A DNA stretch of 64,000 nt, from the NCBI GenBank assembly GCA_016801845.1, contig CM028924.1, forward strand, positions 699,501-763,500. Reading direction: 5' to 3'. Every line of letters begins with the position of its first letter. Within the stretch, counting starts at the first letter, position 1. Source of the DNA: Polydactylus sextarius. Taxonomy: Eukaryota > Chordata > Actinopteri > Polynemidae. The notes under the pieces were generated by a model that ran no database searches, was not told the DNA's origin, and worked only from the letters and a program-made list of their open reading frames with translations. A program made the position numbers and the translations under genes. Positions 58,716 to 64,000 of this stretch are shown here, in pieces.

Positions 58716-61600
58716 ACAAAACATAAGAAAGTACATGTTAAAATTTATCACAGCAGTTCAATTCATTGACCACCAACATCCAAATGAACCAGAGCAACAG
58801 TAGATAAAGGTCACAGCTACGCTGCCCTCAGACCACAAACTACAAGCTTCATCCATTAAAACCTTCAACCTTTCAACCCTCTGCTATCTAATTACTGTCC
58901 ACTTTGTAAAGCACATATGTTACGCCGCCGCTAACAATGTTGTGTTGATGTTTAGCTCAACCCCCCGGAGCAATATTTTCTATCTGTCATTTAAATTGTT
59001 TCAATTTGTCAATATGTCAATACTCTACCGGCTGGTGTAATTAGAGTCCACAGTTTGAACTAGACGACTTGAAATAAGATGAAAACGAACCAACATCATT
59101 TAGACTCTGTGACTGTTATCAGCTGATCCAAATTATGAATAATATAAAATAAAATAAACAAGCTTCTTTTCTTCATTCATGAAAAAGCAACATTACTAAA
59201 TATCATCCAACCTGTTTTTCATCACTGTCGGTGTAGTAACGCTGGTGTCAGCTCATTAATCAGCCTGATGTGATTATGTTTTTATTAGCATAAAGTACAG
59301 TGAAGTATCTCAGCATCTAGTCGATGGATTGGTAAAAAAAACTTTTCCCTGTAGCACAATGAGGTTGACATTTTTCTTTATTGGAGTAAATAAACAGCTT
59401 CAGTATGTTATTGCTATGAAATTGGTTCATTATCGGTCTCAGATGATGACTGTGTCTAACAACTTTGATCCTGTGACTTTTCATCTCGTACCATCAATAG
59501 ATGAAGACATTCATCATATATTTCACTAATGACTTTTAAATAACGACATTCCCATCAACCATTTGTTTTGTGCTATTTGCAGCGATATCAATTAGTGTGT
59601 ATTTGCTCTAAACTAACGGGGAGAACATGTTAGCAGCTGCTATTAGCAAAAGATAGAGTTTGGTTGTGAAGTATCATGGTAGTTATTGGCGTCGTCCTCG
59701 CTGCTGTCGGCTTTTTGTAGTTTGGATTTGTTCCTTCACTAAATACTTTTAGTAACAGTGATCATCCTCTGGGTTTTTCTTCCAATGTTTTTCCAATATT
59801 ACTGTTTCTCAACGACTTAAATCCTTCACCCGGAAAAATTATGTCATTTAAAAACAACCAACTTTTAAGAATCGAATCACAGAAATGGGACTTCATTTTT
59901 CATTGCTTCTGGCAGATATTTACAAGACTAATGTATTTACACAACAGCTATCGAAAAATACAGATTTCTCTTGGTTGTAAAATGGCTGGAAATATTTAGG
60001 ATAGTGACAACTTTTAGCCGACGTTAGATGTTTTAATGTGGAAAAGCTACAACATGAACATGATGGAAAAACAACAGCTGTAATTCAACATCTGCTTGCA
60101 CTAATTGTGAGCGTGATTTATCTTTTTTATGGTTATGTTTAGGCTTTCATAACAACCAGTTAGAGTTTGAGGTCAACACTGAACACGAAACAGGTCAACC
60201 GCCTCTGTTGTCTAAACCACACACGGGTCTGGCACAAAAACGTAGCAGGAACTATGTTCACCTAAAAATACAGACTGAAAAAAACAGAAGTCACGACTTA
60301 TTGTTTGGTTTATATGGGAACAATACATTTGCTTTGTATGAACTCCAATTTCTTGTATCTATTATAATAAAATAGGATGAGAAGAGTGCTTTGTCTTTAG
60401 TGGGCAGACTTAAGTGAGGGATTAGCTGTTAACATCACATGGGAGATGGCCGAGCGTCCAACGCTAATTTGCCTGTACAATGAAGCAGGCTCAGCTGCTG
60501 CGTTTTCAACAGCGTCATTTTCCCAAAGAGCAGACTCGTCATTGCCAAACTCGCCAGTAGCTTCGACTACATGTGCCCACATGTAGATGAACACACACAC
60601 ACACAGCTGGGGACACACAACTCCTGACATACGAATGCACCAAAGGCCACACCGTCCTTCAGAAAACGCTGTCATCTCTTTTACTTCACGTTTAATCAAA
60701 TATAAACCGACTGCACGTATTGTCTCTGAGGTTGTTCTGTAGCTCTGCTCTCTGTCTCCAATATGTGTGATGTGATTTTAAAGTTTCTCTGCCAAAAACA
60801 GGTATTTTTAAACATCTGTTATGCAAGGTGCAAAGAGATAGGAGAAAAGTAGAAAAAGGAACATTTTCGATGTCTCCTGCATGATGTGGGATTTAACAAC
60901 AGCCACTGTTGTAGTTATAGAGGGGAGTGGAAGTGGCAGTGGACCTCTGATATCGCCCTAATTTTAGCAGCAATCTTACAACACCTTTGGTGCTCCACAC
61001 GAGGCAATTAACTTATAGAGCCTCTGGGTGTTGTTTGAAAATCAACCACTCTTAATTTACCAAAAAGAACAAGGGACACGCGAGGTTTTGTAAGCAACCA
61101 AGTAAAAGGATACTGGTAAATGACTTTTACTGTTGACGTATGACTTTTCTTTGTCATCCGTCTTTGATGTTACTCTGTTTGATCATTGACAAGAGAGGAG
61201 AGGGGGGAAAGCAAAGGCAAGCGCAGAAAAGTGAGAGCACCACGTCACAAATGAGATCCACACAGGAATGTAGTGTTGACATTGATGGTCCAAAGCAAAG
61301 GGCAGAGTGACGTGACGGGCATCTGAGCAGCGAAAAAGACAGACAGACGGACAGCGGAGGTGCGGGACACACACAAAGCTCCTGAAAAACCTCGCTGAAT
61401 ATATTAAACGGGTTGCAAGGTCTTGCTTTCTGACTCATTTTAGGTTCTCTCATGAATTAAACATGACTCCCGGGAGATTTGTGAACTCCAGACCTGTGTG
61501 TATTTTCAGCGAGGCTGTGATTGTGGTGTCTGTTCACCGCAGCCGACGCAACGAGCTCCAAATGAGAGGTGTTCGAACACGGGTACCAGCTGGAGTGTTT
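58716..61600. other. upstream region of kcnj5, no gene seen
   Basis: Must contain or lead to the untranslated first exon and promoter of kcnj5, which I could not locate. The part 60960-61060 is repeat-free and enhancer-like. A short CA run lies at 60591-60604. Confidence 0.4.
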
Positions 61601-61629
61601 TATCTCAGCGTTTTAAGAGGGTAACAAGC

Positions 61630-61950
61630 ATTTATCTTGTTACTGGGAGAGTGACAGGATGCTTTGGCTGAATTGTGTTTGTGTCTTGATAACAAGAGCA
61701 CTCATCTGTTGTGCTTAAAGCCAAGGGCTACTAGTAAACCGTGGATCTTGCTTCCTAGGGGATATCTACAGTACATATATTTCCCTTATTTGCTGACACT
61801 GCGCGTTGTAAACAATCATCTGTACAGAGCGCCGCAAAATGTGGCTTTTTCCTTCTAACCTGTGGTGAGATCAATAATTTCCCCCCAGGGTTCATGTTGT
61901 ACTGTATAGGACTTGCTGCGTGATTTAATTTTCTACATTTTCTGAACTTC
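61630..61950. other. possible conserved non-coding element
   Basis: About 320 bp of repeat-free, even-composition DNA (CTTGATAACAAGAGCACTCA, TGTAAACAATCATCTGTACA with a forkhead-like TGTAAACA). No coding potential. It lies 3 kb upstream of the first coding exon of kcnj5 and could be a regulatory element; conservation is untested. Confidence 0.3.
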
Positions 61951-63060
61951 AGAAACTTGTGTTGTCAGCTCTGAATGGTAAGAGCCTGCGTGGAGCCGAG
62001 CCAACAGAGAGTTTTCATCAATACTAATCACTACTCCTTATAAAGGCCCTGAAACGCATTAATTACAAAAATTATCATTCTCCCTCGGTCAGAATGCTTT
62101 TGTTTAGTTCCCTGGTACATGGGGGTAATCAATTTAACTTTATTTGTCTTTGCTTCCTGCTTGAAATTTGCACAGATGTGCTTGTTTTTTGTTTTTTTTT
62201 TGTAAATGCTGAGAGTGCTGCTCGCCTCCGTTGACTCTCCCAACTGTTACCAACTTCACCAGAATAAAAAAATCAGCAAAATTTTTAGTGATATTCATCT
62301 AACATATTTTTGCTTCTATAGACTCTAACTTGACAATAATGCTTATGCTTTCACTCTTCATTTTTTTAAGGTTGTAACTCTGCTGCTGAATGCAACAGGA
62401 TTAGAGATGTTGCAAACTCAGCAAAAAAAAAAACAAAAAACTCAAACCCTCAGTTCACAATACAGATTTGACTATTGGTGGGCACGCATCCATGGAAGTT
62501 TGAGGTCATAGGTTGCAGATTTCTGTTGGTTCATCAAATGCAAGAGAGTATGACAGATATTCTTTAGGATTATCCATCACATCTACACTGGTTGTTTCAG
62601 CTCGTCTCTGTTCCGCGGCCGTGAAAGCACAAGAAGTTTTATTTTCTATTTTCCTCTTCTCTTCTCCCCGCTCTGCCTCCTCCCTCCACACGTGAGAGCA
62701 GAGAGTCACGGTTACTGGACCTGCTGTGATTATGTCTCAGGCTAAGATTGGCCCATAAAATAACATGGCTTCATCGCTATCTCTGCTCACTTATGACACT
62801 TTGAGGTCGGACGGGTCAAATGACTAAAAACGTCCTCAGCTAGTTTGGCTCCAGGCCTTGCAAATGCACACACACGGACACGAACACACACACAAAGTTC
62901 ATGCCATCGCTCCCTCCCATTTTCCCATTAGGCCTGATAGTGAACTGAGTGTATCCAGTTGTGTCCTTCTCATGGATGACCTTCTCTGGAGTGACACTGC
63001 TGCACTGAGACGTTCCACTCACACTTGAGAAACAATTTCCCTAATGATGTGTTCAACTCT

Positions 63061-63061
63061 T

Positions 63062-63096
<35 letters not shown>
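63061..63096. repeat. (CT)n-(CA)n repeat
   Basis: About 24 bp of CT followed directly by a short CA run. Confidence 0.9.
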
Positions 63097-63639
63097 GACC
63101 TCTGTCTCTTTGTCTTGCCTTCAGCCTCTTACATTCTTCACAAAACCTTGGAAAAAACCAAGTATAATTGTTTCAACTCAGCCCAGTTATTGTGCTACAG
63201 CGTGTGTGTTTTTTTCTGACAGCCAACATTTTCACATTGCTGCAGCTGAAGTGGGAGGGTTCAGGATTAAACCTCAACACCTGCTGAAGCCAAATAACAC
63301 CCTCTTCAAACCATGCTGGCCCAGAACACGATAGACATGATGGAGAGAGACATGAGGTGTGAGATTCTGGGTGGGTGGGCATGCTCTCCACCACCCTGTT
63401 TCCTCTCCTTATCAGACGTTTCTGTCAGGTTCTGGCTATGATTTATGGCTTTAGATCCCAGATTCCCTCACAACACTGCTTTGTTTAGTCTTAGAGCAGA
63501 GTGACAGTTCAGATAAATAACCACCTCAAATCACGTGGGGGATATATAGAAACATATATAGTCTTTTGCATCAAAATTGATCCTACTGTACTGCTTGTGG
63601 TTCATTAATCTTGTGCTTCATCTCAGCATGGAGGACACT

Positions 63640-63658
63640 GGGGGGTGGGGGTGGGGGG
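63640..63658 (+). other. G-rich tract
   Basis: Three G runs of five or six bases separated by single T bases; long runs could be shared to form a quadruplex. Confidence 0.5.
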
Positions 63659-64000
63659 CTGAGCTGCAGAGCCGAATGCAGGAGAAGCCAAAGGTCAAAC
63701 GGTGTTGATTGGAATTCCTGACATGCTTCACTGTGTCCCCCGTGCTTGTCCCTTTGAGGAGCTTCCTTCTCTATAGTCAGCACATACGAGTCAGACTGAA
63801 ACGAGATTATGATCCTGTGGTTGCATGTTGAAAAAAAAAACCTCAGCTCGGCTCATTTATGCAGCAAAAGCAGCTGAGTAACGCAGGACACTGCTGACAT
63901 CACATGACATGGTGTGAAAGAGTCTTCGCCGTGTGACTGTAAAGCAATGACTTAATCTTTAGAAATCAATATTTCAACATGTCAAAAAAAAAATCCATGC

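Larger units (their letters stand above)
61951..64000. other. non-coding region, no gene seen
   Basis: Contains a CT/CA repeat (63061-63096) and a G-rich tract (63640-63658). No exon is recognisable on either strand to the end of the window. Confidence 0.4.

Overview
This is a stretch of a teleost fish nuclear genome. The reasons are split coding exons with GT-AG introns, a GC-poor background, many simple repeats (CA/TG, TGG, GATA, TTC), Tc1-type and foldback DNA transposon remnants, and a gene set that is a piece of the vertebrate SRPRA-TIRAP-ST3GAL4-KCNJ5 neighbourhood (human 11q24). There are no bacterial, plasmid or phage features. The species cannot be named from the sequence alone.

Layout. 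Positions 1-1377 hold AT-rich sequence and two promoter-like, ATG-containing segments on the + strand; their products are not recognised. Positions 1378-3599 (minus strand) hold nine coding exons of srpra, the alpha subunit of the signal recognition particle receptor. The SRX domain, charged linker and start of the N domain are present; the GTPase half is not in the window. A compact promoter with ETS-like and NRF1-like sites lies at about 3815-3871. tirap, the TLR adaptor MAL, occupies 4894-6515 on the + strand in three coding exons. Positions 6516-16848 are intergenic sequence and the probable 5' non-coding part of st3gal4. st3gal4, a Golgi alpha-2,3-sialyltransferase, runs from 16849 to 27880 in ten coding exons, all of which join in frame to give 340 codons plus stop. 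Positions 28.0-50.7 kb hold no gene I can name: repeats, hairpins, several stretches that look like conserved non-coding elements, one degraded reading frame and two exon-like segments. kcnj5 (Kir3.4/GIRK4) is on the minus strand from 58693 down to 50754 in three coding exons (440 aa). Positions 58.7-64.0 kb are non-coding.

The four genes are not an operon-like unit; they are independent vertebrate genes in an old syntenic block: a secretory-pathway receptor, an innate-immunity adaptor, a sialyltransferase and a G-protein-gated potassium channel. Human SRPRA-FOXRED1-TIRAP-DCPS-ST3GAL4 has two genes (FOXRED1, DCPS) that I do not find between their flanking partners here.

The most interesting items are: the + strand promoter-like segments where the C-terminal exons of srpra should follow; three copies of a foldback DNA element of about 560-630 bp at 13.5, 26.9 and 38.8 kb; a decayed Tc1 transposon inside st3gal4; the long 5' leader of st3gal4 with small upstream reading frames; a fish tirap with a serine/acid-rich C-terminal tail and an overlapping upstream ATG; an intron in kcnj5 after codon 21; an unidentified broken reading frame at 33.3-33.8 kb; and several long perfect hairpins. 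I found no convincing new multi-gene system.
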